This document shows, piece after piece, positions 18,746 to 27,002 of a stretch of DNA of 64,000 nucleotides. Made by a program: the position numbers and the translations under genes. The stretch is from Microbacterium proteolyticum (GTDB taxonomy: Bacteria > Actinomycetota > Actinomycetes > Actinomycetales > Microbacteriaceae). Each line of letters begins with the position of its first letter. Position 1 is the first letter of the stretch. The DNA is taken from contig NZ_CP121274.1 in the NCBI RefSeq assembly GCF_029639405.1, forward strand, positions 2,046,001-2,110,000. Direction: 5' to 3'. The notes under the pieces are model-generated. The model made no database searches and was not told where the DNA came from. It saw only the letters and a program-made list of their open reading frames with translations.

Positions 18746-20428
18746 TCAGGCCGCGGTGGTGGCGGAGGCCGCCTGGGCGGCCTCTCGGGCGGAGGCCGCG
18801 TCGTCCGCGGCCAGGGCTGCCTCGGCGATGCGGCGGGCATCGTCGAGAGAGTGGGTCAGGAGCGAGGCGCGGACGTCCGCGAGTGCGGTGGGCGCCATCG
18901 ACAGCGTGGTCGCGCCGAGTCCGACGAGGACGATCGCGAGGAGCGGGTCGGCGGCGGCCTCGCCGCAGATGCCGACGGGCTTTCCGTTCGCCCGGCCGGC
19001 CGCACCGACCTCGCGGATGAGGCGCAGGACGGCCGGATGCCACGGGTCCTGGAACGACGCGACCGAACCGAGCAGCCGGTCGGCGGCGAGCGTGTACTGC
19101 GTCAGGTCGTTCGTCCCGATGGACGCGAAGTCCGCGATCTGCAGGATGCGATCGGCGAGGAGTGCCGAGGAGGGCACCTCCACCATGACGCCCGTGGTCT
19201 TCAGTCCGTAGTCCTTGGCCAGGGCGGTGAAGTACCGCGTCTCCTCGACGGTCGACACCATGGGTGCCATCACCCAGAGATCGGCGGGGCCGGCTTCGGA
19301 CTTCCGTGTCGCGGCATCCGCCTCGGCGAGGGCCGTGAGCTGTTCGCGCAGGATGTCCTCGCTCGCGCGAAGGGCACGCAGGCCCCGGAGACCCAGCGCG
19401 GGGTTCTCCTCGTGCGCGTCGTTGAGGAAGGGGAGCGGCTTGTCGGCGCCGGCGTCGAGCACGCGCACGACGACCTTCTTGCCGGGGAAGGCGCTGAGCA
19501 GCTCGATGTAGGCGGCGCGCTGCTCCTCGACCGTGGGGGCGGAGCTGGAGCTGAGGAAGAGGAACTCGGTGCGGAAGAGGCCGACGCCCTCGGCGCCGAG
19601 CTCGACGGCCTCGGCGGCGCCGCCGGGCTTGCCGAGGTTGGCCAGCAGCGGAACCTTCGTGCCGTCCGACAGGGCGCCGTCGGTGATGGGGGCGGACGAG
19701 GCCGCCGCGCGCGCATCGGCGCGGTTCTTAGCCCGCGCCAGGTCGTCGTCGCTCGGGTCGACCGTGACGACGCCGGCGGCGGCATCCACGATCACCGTCT
19801 GACCGTCGACGAGGTCCTTCGCTCCGCTCGCGCCGACGACGGCGACGATCGACTTCTCCCGCGCGAGGATCGCGGTGTGCGACGTCGGGCCGCCCTCGGT
19901 GGTGACCAGCGCGAGGACCTTGTCCAGGTCGAGCAGCGCGGTGTCGGCGGGGGCGAGGTCCTTCGCGACCAGCACGAACGGGTGACCGGGGTCGGGGATG
20001 CCGGGGGCGGCGACGCCCCGGAGACGCGCGATCACACGCTGGGCGACGTCGTCGAGGTCGGCGGCGCGTTCGCCGAGGTAGCCGCCGAGGGCGACGAGCT
20101 GCTCGCGGAACGACGCGAAGGCGTCGTGGACGGCGAACTCGCCGTTCTTGCCGGCGGCCAGGCGGGAGTCCACCTCGGCCTCGAGGGTCGGGTCCTCGGC
20201 GATCATCGCCTGGGCTTCGAGCACGTCGCGGGCGGCGCCGCCGGCCTGAGCCCCGCGCGCCTCGAGCTCGCGGGCGACGGCCGATACGGCCTCGCGCACG
20301 CGGGCCGTCTCGTCCTCGACCGACCGGTCGCTCGGCGTGTCCTTCGGAGCGGGCAGGGGCTCGGCCATGCGCGCGATGGGTCCCTGGGCGACGCCCAGTC
20401 CGATTCCGACTCCGCGAAGTTCCGTCAT
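18746..20428 (-). CDS. ptsI: PTS Enzyme I (phosphoenolpyruvate-protein phosphotransferase)
   Basis: This 560-residue general PTS protein takes phosphate from phosphoenolpyruvate and gives it to HPr. The phosphorylated His is H184 in GGPTSHTAILAR. The C-terminal PEP-binding domain shows GLFRTEFLF, VRVLDAGADKPLPF and the Cys region VGICGEAAADP. It lies 15 nt after ptsH and 52 nt before mtlA, which places the general PTS proteins inside the sugar-specific operon. Confidence 0.97.
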   Translation of the reverse strand: MTELRGVGIGLGVAQGPIARMAEPLPAPKDTPSDRSVEDETARVREAVSAVARELEARGAQAGGAARDVLEAQAMIAEDPTLEAEVDSRLAAGKNGEFAVHDAFASFREQLVALGGYLGERAADLDDVAQRVIARLRGVAAPGIPDPGHPFVLVAKDLAPADTALLDLDKVLALVTTEGGPTSHTAILAREKSIVAVVGASGAKDLVDGQTVIVDAAAGVVTVDPSDDDLARAKNRADARAAASSAPITDGALSDGTKVPLLANLGKPGGAAEAVELGAEGVGLFRTEFLFLSSSSAPTVEEQRAAYIELLSAFPGKKVVVRVLDAGADKPLPFLNDAHEENPALGLRGLRALRASEDILREQLTALAEADAATRKSEAGPADLWVMAPMVSTVEETRYFTALAKDYGLKTTGVMVEVPSSALLADRILQIADFASIGTNDLTQYTLAADRLLGSVASFQDPWHPAVLRLIREVGAAGRANGKPVGICGEAAADPLLAIVLVGLGATTLSMAPTALADVRASLLTHSLDDARRIAEAALAADDAASAREAAQAASATTAA

Positions 20429-20443
20429 GTTCCTGTGATTCCT

Positions 20444-20719
20444 TTACTCGGCGTCGTGGTCGGTGGTCAGAAGCTCGGCGAGGCGCTCCAGCGTCGCCTC
20501 GGCGTTGTCGCCGTCGGCGGTGAGGGTGACGTAGTCGCCCTGCTCCAGGCCGAGGGCGATGATCCCCAGGATGCTCGCGGCGTTCACCGGGCTGCCGGCG
20601 TCCTTGGCGATGGTGACCGGGATGCCGGACTCCTTCGCCGCCTGGGCGAAGAGCTTCGCGGGGCGGGCGTGGAGGCCGTGCGACGAGCCGATACGGACCG
20701 TCCGGGTGATCTGGGGCAT
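20444..20719 (-). CDS. ptsH: Phosphocarrier protein HPr
   Basis: This 91-residue phosphocarrier links Enzyme I and IIA proteins. The active His is H17 in GLHARPA. The Ser region is SILGIIAL (Ser about 49), in the place where HPr kinase acts in Firmicutes; I see no such kinase here. It is followed closely by ptsI. Confidence 0.96.
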   Translation of the reverse strand: MPQITRTVRIGSSHGLHARPAKLFAQAAKESGIPVTIAKDAGSPVNAASILGIIALGLEQGDYVTLTADGDNAEATLERLAELLTTDHDAE

Positions 20720-20742
20720 GGGTGTTCCTTTCCGGCGGCGGG

Positions 20743-21069
20743 TCAGACGGTGTCCGCGGATTCCCGCGCACCCATCGCCTCTTCCACGAGAGCGAGGGTG
20801 CGGGTTCCGGTCAGGTCGGTGAAGACGTCCTCGGGCAGCAGCGCGACTCGCACTCCCCGTGTCGCGGCATCCTGTCGGATCCGCTCCAGGTCGGGGGCCA
20901 GGTGCGGGCCGACGAGCACGACGTCGGCCTGATCGAGGTCGATCGGGAGCGACCTCGCGGTCCCCGCCGAAGCGGAGTAGGGGAGGCCGCGATCATGGGC
21001 GGCGCGTTGAACACGCTGTGCGACGAACGTGCTGGACGCACCAGCGCCGCACACCACGAGGATCCTCAT
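20743..21069 (-). CDS. Orphan PTS IIB-like protein (lactose/cellobiose type)
   Basis: This 108-residue protein starts MRILVVCGAGASSTFVAQ, with C7 in the phosphocysteine loop typical of lactose/cellobiose IIB proteins. No matching IIC or IIA gene is in the window; MtlA already carries its own IIB. It is the first gene of the operon, preceded by AGGAGG, 166 nt from the divergent regulator. It could be a regulatory phosphate acceptor for the PRD regulator or part of a transporter encoded elsewhere. Neither is shown. Confidence 0.75.
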   Translation of the reverse strand: MRILVVCGAGASSTFVAQRVQRAAHDRGLPYSASAGTARSLPIDLDQADVVLVGPHLAPDLERIRQDAATRGVRVALLPEDVFTDLTGTRTLALVEEAMGARESADTV

Positions 21070-21100
21070 CGACCCGCCTCCTTCTCCTCGATTCTCGGCA

Positions 21101-21150
21101 CCGCGTTCACAGCGGACAACCAGGTTCGTTTCCCACCCCCCGGAACGCGG
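21101..21150. promoter_or_regulatory. Possible operator in the divergent mtl promoter region
   Basis: CCGCGTTC (21101-21108) and GAACGCGG (21143-21150) are exact inverted 8-mers separated by 34 nt, in the 166-nt gap between the IIB/PTS operon and the PRD regulator. The position suits a binding site for the regulator. Chance is not excluded in GC-rich DNA. Confidence 0.3.
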
Positions 21151-21235
21151 ATGCCGCGCCCCGACGCCGTGGGCGGAAGCGCGTGGTTGGATGGAGGGAG
21201 CGCTGCCATTCCGGGGGCGGCGCGGAGGACGGATC

Positions 21236-23164
21236 GTGACGACGAAAGCTCGCCAAGACCGCCTGCTGGCCCTGCTGCTGCGGGACGCGGAGTGGTCCAC
21301 GGCCGCGTCGCTGGCGGATGCGCTGGGCGTGACCCCCCGCAGCGTGCGTTCGTACGTCACTGCGGTGAACGCCCGCGTCGCCGGCGGCGGGGCGATCGAG
21401 TCCGGCCCGCTCGGCTACCGCGCGGGCACGGACGCGGCCCTCGCGCTGCGCGCCGGTTCGCCGGCCGACACCGGCACCCCGCGCGATCGCCTGCACACGC
21501 TCGTGCGGCGGCTCCTCGACGCGGCCGACGGCATCGACGTCTACGAGACCGCTGACTCGCTGCACGTCAGCGCCGCGACCCTCGAAGCCGACCTCGCGCG
21601 CGTGCGCGGGCTGCTCGGCGGGACCGAACTGACCCTGGAGCGCTCGGCATCCACCGCCCGCCTCCGCGGAACCGAGGTCGCTCAGCGGAGGCTGCTGTCC
21701 AAGCTCGCGCACGACGAGATGGATGCCGGGATGTTCGACCTCGACGCACTCCGGCGCACGCTCGGCGAGAGGTCGGTCGGGGCGCGCGCATTCGGACCGT
21801 TCAAGGCAGAGCTCGTCGCCGAACTCGGGGCGCTCGGCTACTTCGTCAACGAGATCGGCATCGGCGACGTGGTCATGCACATCGCGATCGCCGCGGACCG
21901 GGTCACGCGCGACCGGGGCCTCGGTGCTGCCGCGGGGGAGTCCTCGGAGGCCGCGGACGCCGTCGCCGAGCTGCTGGACCGTCTGACCCTCAAGCACATC
22001 GGAGTGCAGTTGGGTGCGGGCGACCTCCGCCACCTCGCCACCCTCGTCCTCACCCGCATCGTCGCCCCCGGTGCGCCCGCAGCCGACGACGTGCGCTCGC
22101 GCCTCGACCCCGCGGTCGAGGCGGCGGTGCGCGCGGTCGTGGAGGCTGCGGCATCCCAGTATCTGGTGGACATCGCGCACGACGACTTCGTCCTGCGCCT
22201 GGCCCTCCACGTGCAGAACCTGCTGCATCGCTCGCGCGAGCAGGCGTGGTCCCGCAACCCGCTGACCCGCTCGCTCAAGTCGACGTACCCGATGATCTTC
22301 GAGGTCGCCGTGTACATCGCCAGCGGTCTGCAGGACGCCCTCGGCATCCCGATCCTCGACGACGAGATCGCCTACATCGCGATGCACGTCGGCGGCCGGC
22401 TCGAGCGCAGCCGACGCTCCGACCAGCTGCTGACCGCGACGATCGTGTGCCCGGGGTACTACGAGCTGCACGAGCTCCTGCGCTCGAGCGTCGACCGGTC
22501 CCTGGGTCAAGCCATCGAGGTCGTCGGCGTCGAGACGCGCATCGATCCGGCGTGGGACTCGATCGACACCGACCTCGTGCTCACCACCATCGACCCGCCG
22601 CGTCCCGGCGACCGGTTCGTCCGCATCCAGCCGTTCCTGACCGACGCCGACGTCGAGCGCGTTCAGGCCGCGGCGTCGCGGGTGCGTCGCGGGCGGCGCC
22701 TCGCGCGGCTGCGCGCCGAACTCGAGACGTACTTCTCGCCCGACGCGTTCGTACGCGGGCTGGATGCCGACGGCGGCGAGGCCGGTGTCATCCGGCGCCT
22801 CGGCGGGCTGCTGGTGGCCGAGGGCGTCATCGACGACGACTACGTCGTTCGCGCGGTGGAGCGCGAGGCGATCTCGTCCACGGCGTTCACCGACGCGCTC
22901 GCCGTGCCGCACGCGATGGGCATGACCGCGACGCAGACCCGCATCGCGATCGGCATCGCCGATCCCTCGATCGCGTGGGGCGAGGGGCGCGTGCAGGTGG
23001 TGGCGCTCGTGGCGTTCAGCGAGACCGACCGCGAGGCGTTCCAGACCGTGTTCGAGCAGTTCGTCGAGGTGTTCAGCGAGCGCGACAGCGTGCAGCGCAT
23101 CGTCCGGCGTGGCACGGACTTCGCGGCGTTCCTCGATGAGTTGGTCGCGGTGATCGACGGCTGA
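21236..23164 (+). CDS. mtlR: PRD-domain transcriptional regulator with EIIB/EIIA domains (MtlR-like)
   Basis: This 642-residue regulator is expected to activate the divergent mannitol PTS operon and to be controlled by PTS phosphorylation. Domains in order are an N-terminal helix-turn-helix (about 5-45), a second winged helix, two PRD modules (His residues in VVMHIAIAADR and YIAMHVGGRLE), an EIIB-like domain (CPGYYELHELL), and a C-terminal mannitol/fructose EIIA domain with H559 in AVPHAMG. GTG 21236 has GGAGG 7 nt upstream; the longer upstream frame lacks domain sequence. Confidence 0.9.
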   Translation: MTTKARQDRLLALLLRDAEWSTAASLADALGVTPRSVRSYVTAVNARVAGGGAIESGPLGYRAGTDAALALRAGSPADTGTPRDRLHTLVRRLLDAADGIDVYETADSLHVSAATLEADLARVRGLLGGTELTLERSASTARLRGTEVAQRRLLSKLAHDEMDAGMFDLDALRRTLGERSVGARAFGPFKAELVAELGALGYFVNEIGIGDVVMHIAIAADRVTRDRGLGAAAGESSEAADAVAELLDRLTLKHIGVQLGAGDLRHLATLVLTRIVAPGAPAADDVRSRLDPAVEAAVRAVVEAAASQYLVDIAHDDFVLRLALHVQNLLHRSREQAWSRNPLTRSLKSTYPMIFEVAVYIASGLQDALGIPILDDEIAYIAMHVGGRLERSRRSDQLLTATIVCPGYYELHELLRSSVDRSLGQAIEVVGVETRIDPAWDSIDTDLVLTTIDPPRPGDRFVRIQPFLTDADVERVQAAASRVRRGRRLARLRAELETYFSPDAFVRGLDADGGEAGVIRRLGGLLVAEGVIDDDYVVRAVEREAISSTAFTDALAVPHAMGMTATQTRIAIGIADPSIAWGEGRVQVVALVAFSETDREAFQTVFEQFVEVFSERDSVQRIVRRGTDFAAFLDELVAVIDG

Positions 23165-23193
23165 GGCTCCGTGGGCAGGCGCCCGTCCCGTGC

Positions 23194-23259
23194 TTTGGGG
23201 CGGATTCGTCCGCTTGGGGCGCGGAATGCGCCGCCCCAAGTGGCATTTTGCGCCCCGAT
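23194..23259. repeat. Family II nested-hairpin element, left copy (66 nt)
   Basis: It starts TTTGGGGCGGA and has the inner perfect stem CTTGGGGCG/CGCCCCAAG (23213-23221, 23232-23240). GGGGCG begins at offset 22 and CGCCCC at offset 38, exactly as in the right copy at 24351. The outer right arm is degenerate (8 of 11 matches to the right copy). Confidence 0.75.
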
Positions 23260-23268
23260 CGCGGGAGA

Positions 23269-24234
23269 TCACGAGGTGCGCGGGGTGAGATGGAACGCCG
23301 CGAGACGCCGGCCGAGGGTGTCGGCGGTGCGGAGATGCGACCATCCCCACCGCACCACGGGGCGCCGCGTCACCCCGCGGATCCAGTCTTCCCTCTGCTT
23401 CTCTCGCAGAACGACTTCGTCGGTCGTTCGCCCCGACCGGAGGGCGTCGTCGAGGTACTTGCCCGTCCCGTCGAACTCTCCCCATGCCTGCACGTCGTCG
23501 AGCCCGAAGTCGACGTAGTAGTTCGTTCCGGACGGCCCCGCGACGGGGACTTGAAGGCGGGGCGGCTCGAATCCCAGCTGCGCGAGCCGGATCCGGCTGA
23601 TGCTTTCGCCCGGCAACTGCGCCTTCCCATCGGCGAAGGCCAGAGCCCGGTACGCCCGAGAGCGACCATGTGCCGAACGAAGAGCGATCGTCAGCGCGCG
23701 GGCGCGCATCTCCTCAGCCCTCTCGGCGTCGTATGGCGCGACACGTGTATGCGCCACACCTCGCAGCGCAGCGTCCAGAACGCAGACGGCGGTATCGAAG
23801 GCGCAGGTGCGTGCGACGTCCGCCATCGTCCGCGGGATGCTCGTGCACCGCAGGCCGTGTCGCTCCACGATGTCGTCTGCGGGGACTTCGCCGCGATGCC
23901 GGACCGCGGATGCCACGGCTCCGCGCCGTCGCTCGTCAAGGATGACGTGTACCCGCTCCGAATCCGCGGCGATGGTCGGCCAGCCGTGCAGTGCCGCGGC
24001 CGTCAGGTGGGAGAACAAGGGAGGTTCCGCGCTGACGAGCGCGAGCGCTCGCGCCCGGACGACAATCCACCCCTCCAGGGAGAGGCCGGTGGTGTCGGCG
24101 GTCTCGGCATATACCCCGGGACGGATCCGCCGGAAAAGTCCCGAGCGCAGGAGCGCGTCCAGCCGATGTCGATCGACCCCGTCGGCGGCGAGGTCGCCTC
24201 GACGTCGGAGCGGTATCGACAGGCTGGCATCCAC
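23269..24234 (-). CDS. Second AbiEi-like winged-helix plus Vsr/DUF559-like nuclease-fold protein
   Basis: This 321-residue protein has an AbiEi-like winged-helix N-domain (about residues 8-45, RHRLDALLRSGLFRRIRPGVY). Its C-terminal part looks like a PD-(D/E)XK nuclease fold, with E210, D242, E253, D255 and conserved Lys residues at 259 and 279 (YVDFGLDDVQAWGEFDG). It has the same architecture as the 13454 gene but little direct sequence similarity, and different repeats flank it. GTG 24234 is the best start, preceded by GAGGGG; no ATG is available nearby. No toxin partner is adjacent. It ends convergent to mtlR. Confidence 0.75.
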   Translation of the reverse strand: MDASLSIPLRRRGDLAADGVDRHRLDALLRSGLFRRIRPGVYAETADTTGLSLEGWIVVRARALALVSAEPPLFSHLTAAALHGWPTIAADSERVHVILDERRRGAVASAVRHRGEVPADDIVERHGLRCTSIPRTMADVARTCAFDTAVCVLDAALRGVAHTRVAPYDAERAEEMRARALTIALRSAHGRSRAYRALAFADGKAQLPGESISRIRLAQLGFEPPRLQVPVAGPSGTNYYVDFGLDDVQAWGEFDGTGKYLDDALRSGRTTDEVVLREKQREDWIRGVTRRPVVRWGWSHLRTADTLGRRLAAFHLTPRTS

Positions 24235-24350
24235 CCCCTCACTGTGGTGCGCAGCGCCCTCTCCCCGTGGCGGGTCTGGCCCGATCGGTGGAGTCCGGGT
24301 CGGATCCTCGGTCTGGGGAGGAGCGGACCCAGCGACGCACCGAGCCACGG

Positions 24351-24416
24351 TTTGGGGCGGCCCCTTCCGGTCGGGGCGGAGAATTCCACGCCCCAAACGG
24401 AAGAGTCCGCCCCAAA
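24351..24416. repeat. Family II nested-hairpin element, right copy (66 nt)
   Basis: There are three concentric stems: outer TTTGGGGCGG/CCGCCCCAAA (24351-24360, 24407-24416), middle CTTCCG/CGGAAG (24364-24369, 24398-24403), and inner GGGGCG/CGCCCC (24373-24378, 24389-24394). It lies between the phosphomannomutase stop and the start of the nuclease-fold gene, and could also act as a terminator for the former. Confidence 0.82.
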
Positions 24417-24437
24417 CCCCGGCGCCCCGGCGCCGCG

Positions 24438-26096
24438 TCAGCGCACGGTCGCGAGCAGTTCCTCGGCGCCCGCGCGCAGCGCCTCGAGGCGGCGACGCGC
24501 CTTCTTCGCCGACGAGCCGCGCACGTCGAGGTACAGCTTCAGCTTCGGCTCGGTGCCGCTCGGGCGAATGATGAGGCGCGAGCCGTCCTCGAGCCAGATC
24601 CGGAGCACGTCGCCCGGGGGCAGCCCGTCGACGCCCTGGAGCAGATCGTCGATCCTCGACACCGCGACCTCGCCCACCGCGGACGGCGGTTGGGCGCGGA
24701 GGGATGCCATGATGGCGCCGATCTCGCTCAGGTCGGTGACGCGCACCGAGATCTGGTCGCTCGCGAACGCGCCGAAGGTGTCGCGGAACTCCTGCAGCAG
24801 GTCGGCCACGGTGCGGCCCTCGGCGCGCGCGGCGGTGGCGAGCCCGAGGAACGCGACGGCGGCGGAGATCCCGTCCTTGTCGCGCACGGTCTCGGGGTTC
24901 ACGAGGTAGCCCAAGGCCTCCTCGAAGCCGTAGACGATGCCCGGCGCGCGGGAGATCCACTTGAAGCCCGTGAGGGTCGCGTGGAAGTCCAGGCCGTAGT
25001 GCTCGGCCACGGCCTGCAGCCCGGGCGACGACACCAGTGAGCAGGCGAGGGAGCCCCCGGATGCCGTGCGCGCGGCGCGCCAGCCGAGGAGCAGGCCGAT
25101 CTCGTTGCCGGTCAGGCGACGCCAGCCGCCCTCGACCTCGGGGTCGGGGATCGCGACGGCGAGGCGGTCGGCATCCGGATCGTTGGCGATGACGAGCTCG
25201 GCGTCGGCGGAACGGGCGGTCTCGAAGGCGAGGTCCATCGCCCCCGGCTCCTCCGGGTTGGGGAACGCCACCGTGGGGAACCGTCCGTCCGGATGGATCT
25301 GCGCCTCGACGACCGTCGGCGCGGGATACCCGGCTTCGGTGAGCACGCGGGACACCGTCTCCCACCCGACGCCGTGCATCGCGGTGTAGACCCACCGTAG
25401 CCCGTCGGCGCAGGCAGGCGCGGGGGCCACGGCGGCGGTCGCGGCGACGTACGCCTCGACGAGCGCCTCGGGGGCGTTCTCGAACCCGACGGAGCGGGGG
25501 AGGACGGTGACGTCACCCGCGTCGGCCACGCGCTGGATGTGCGCGGCGATCTCGGCATCCGCCGGCGAGACGATCTGCGCGCCGTCGTCGGCGCCGCCGA
25601 GGTAGACCTTGTACCCGTTGTCGTCCGGCGGGTTGTGGCTCGCGGTGACCATGACGCCCGCGTCGGCGCCGAGGTGCCGCACCGCGAAGGCGAGCACGGG
25701 CGTGGGCAGCATCCGCGGCAGCAGGATGGCGCGCAGCCCCGCCCCGGCGAAGATCTCGACCGAGTCGCGCGCGAAGACGTCGGAGTTGCGACGTCCGTCG
25801 TACCCGACGACCACCGTCGGCGTCCCGTCGGGCTGCTTCTCGCGCAGGTACGCGGCGAAACCCGCCGCGGCCTGCGCCACGAGCACTCGGTTCATGCGGT
25901 TCGACCCGGCCCCGAGTGTGCCGCGGAGCCCCGCGGTACCGAAGGCGAGACGGGTGGCGAAACGGTCTTCCAGGTCGGCGGCCGCCTCGGCATCCCCGTC
26001 CTCGACGCGTTCGATGAGCGACGCGAGCTCTTCGCGGGTCGTGGCATCCGGGTCCTGGGCGAGCCAGGCGCGCGCGGCGGCGACGTACTCGCTCAC
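24438..26096 (-). CDS. pmmB: Phosphomannomutase/phosphoglucomutase
   Basis: This 552-residue alpha-D-phosphohexomutase interconverts hexose 1- and 6-phosphates. The phosphoserine loop VTASHNPPDDNGYKVY has Ser153. A metal-binding DPDADR and a sugar-binding GFEEALGY follow. Length matches the long bacterial PMM/PGM type, and the synteny matches mycobacterial pmmB next to deoD. It may also act on ribose or deoxyribose phosphates released by the adjacent nucleoside phosphorylase; specificity cannot be read from sequence. Confidence 0.92.
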   Translation of the reverse strand: MSEYVAAARAWLAQDPDATTREELASLIERVEDGDAEAAADLEDRFATRLAFGTAGLRGTLGAGSNRMNRVLVAQAAAGFAAYLREKQPDGTPTVVVGYDGRRNSDVFARDSVEIFAGAGLRAILLPRMLPTPVLAFAVRHLGADAGVMVTASHNPPDDNGYKVYLGGADDGAQIVSPADAEIAAHIQRVADAGDVTVLPRSVGFENAPEALVEAYVAATAAVAPAPACADGLRWVYTAMHGVGWETVSRVLTEAGYPAPTVVEAQIHPDGRFPTVAFPNPEEPGAMDLAFETARSADAELVIANDPDADRLAVAIPDPEVEGGWRRLTGNEIGLLLGWRAARTASGGSLACSLVSSPGLQAVAEHYGLDFHATLTGFKWISRAPGIVYGFEEALGYLVNPETVRDKDGISAAVAFLGLATAARAEGRTVADLLQEFRDTFGAFASDQISVRVTDLSEIGAIMASLRAQPPSAVGEVAVSRIDDLLQGVDGLPPGDVLRIWLEDGSRLIIRPSGTEPKLKLYLDVRGSSAKKARRRLEALRAGAEELLATVR

Positions 26097-26926
26097 AGCG
26101 CGCCGATCACACGGGCCAGCAGTGCGGAGATCACCGGCTCGGCCTCGCGCCCGGCCTCGAGCACCTCGGCGTGGCTGAGCGGCGTCTTCTGGATGCCGGC
26201 GGCCAGGTTCGTGATGAGCGAGAAGCCGAGGATCTCCATGCCGGCCTGCCGGGCGGCGATGGCCTCCAGCGCGGTGGACATGCCCACGATGTGGCCGCCG
26301 ATGGTCTTGGCCATCTGCACCTCGGCCGGGGTCTCGTAGTGCGGACCGCGGAACTGCGTGTACACGCCCTCATCGAGGGTCGGATCGATCGACCGGGCGA
26401 GGTCGCGCAGGCGCTGCGAGTACAGGTCGGTGAGGTCGATGAAGGTCGCGCCCTCGAGGGGCGAGTCGGCGGTGAGGTTGATGTGGTCGCTGATGAGGAC
26501 GGGCTGGCCGGGCTTCCACGTCTCGCGGATGCCGCCCGCGCCGTTGGTGAGGATCATCGTGGTCGCGCCGGTGGCCGCGGCGGTGCGGACGCTGTGCACG
26601 ACCCGGCGGACGCCGTGGCCTTCGTAGTAGTGCGTGCGCGCGCCGATCACGAGGACGTTCTTGCCGCCGGGGGTGCGGACGCTGCGAAGGGTTCCGACGT
26701 GCCCCTCGAGGGCGGGCTTGGAGAAGCCGGTGACCTCGGTCGCGGGGAATGACGCGGTCTCCTCGCCGATGAGCTCGGCGGCGCGGCCCCAGCCGCTGCC
26801 GAGGGTGACCGCGATGTCGTGACGCTCGACACCGGACAGGCGCGCGATGTCGGAGGCCGCCGCCGCGGCGATCTCGAACGGGTCGGCCGCCGGGTCGTCG
26901 AGCGGGTGAGAGTTGCTGTGTGCCAT
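26093..26926 (-). CDS. deoD: Purine-nucleoside phosphorylase
   Basis: This 277-residue enzyme splits inosine and guanosine to base and ribose-1-phosphate. Motifs of the trimeric class are present: TLGSGWG, RTHYYEGHG and LTNGAGGI. Its stop overlaps the mutase start (GTGA), so pentose phosphate release and sugar-phosphate mutase are coupled. A likely leaderless promoter lies at 26933-26938. It would act after the adenosine deaminase of the salvage operon. Confidence 0.95.
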   Translation of the reverse strand: MAHSNSHPLDDPAADPFEIAAAAASDIARLSGVERHDIAVTLGSGWGRAAELIGEETASFPATEVTGFSKPALEGHVGTLRSVRTPGGKNVLVIGARTHYYEGHGVRRVVHSVRTAAATGATTMILTNGAGGIRETWKPGQPVLISDHINLTADSPLEGATFIDLTDLYSQRLRDLARSIDPTLDEGVYTQFRGPHYETPAEVQMAKTIGGHIVGMSTALEAIAARQAGMEILGFSLITNLAAGIQKTPLSHAEVLEAGREAEPVISALLARVIGAL

Positions 26927-26932
26927 GAACCC

Positions 26933-26938
26933 ACTCTA
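26933..26938 (-). promoter_or_regulatory. -10 hexamer TAGAGT of the nucleoside phosphorylase gene, leaderless start likely
   Basis: On the minus strand TAGAGT is followed by GGGTTC (6 nt) and the ATG. No Shine-Dalgarno sequence is present in the short divergent gap. Confidence 0.55.
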
Positions 26939-27002
26939 GAAAGCCGCGGCATCCGGGGCCAGGCGCACGGGCCGCGCGTCGCACTAGGGAAGAATGGATG
27001 CC

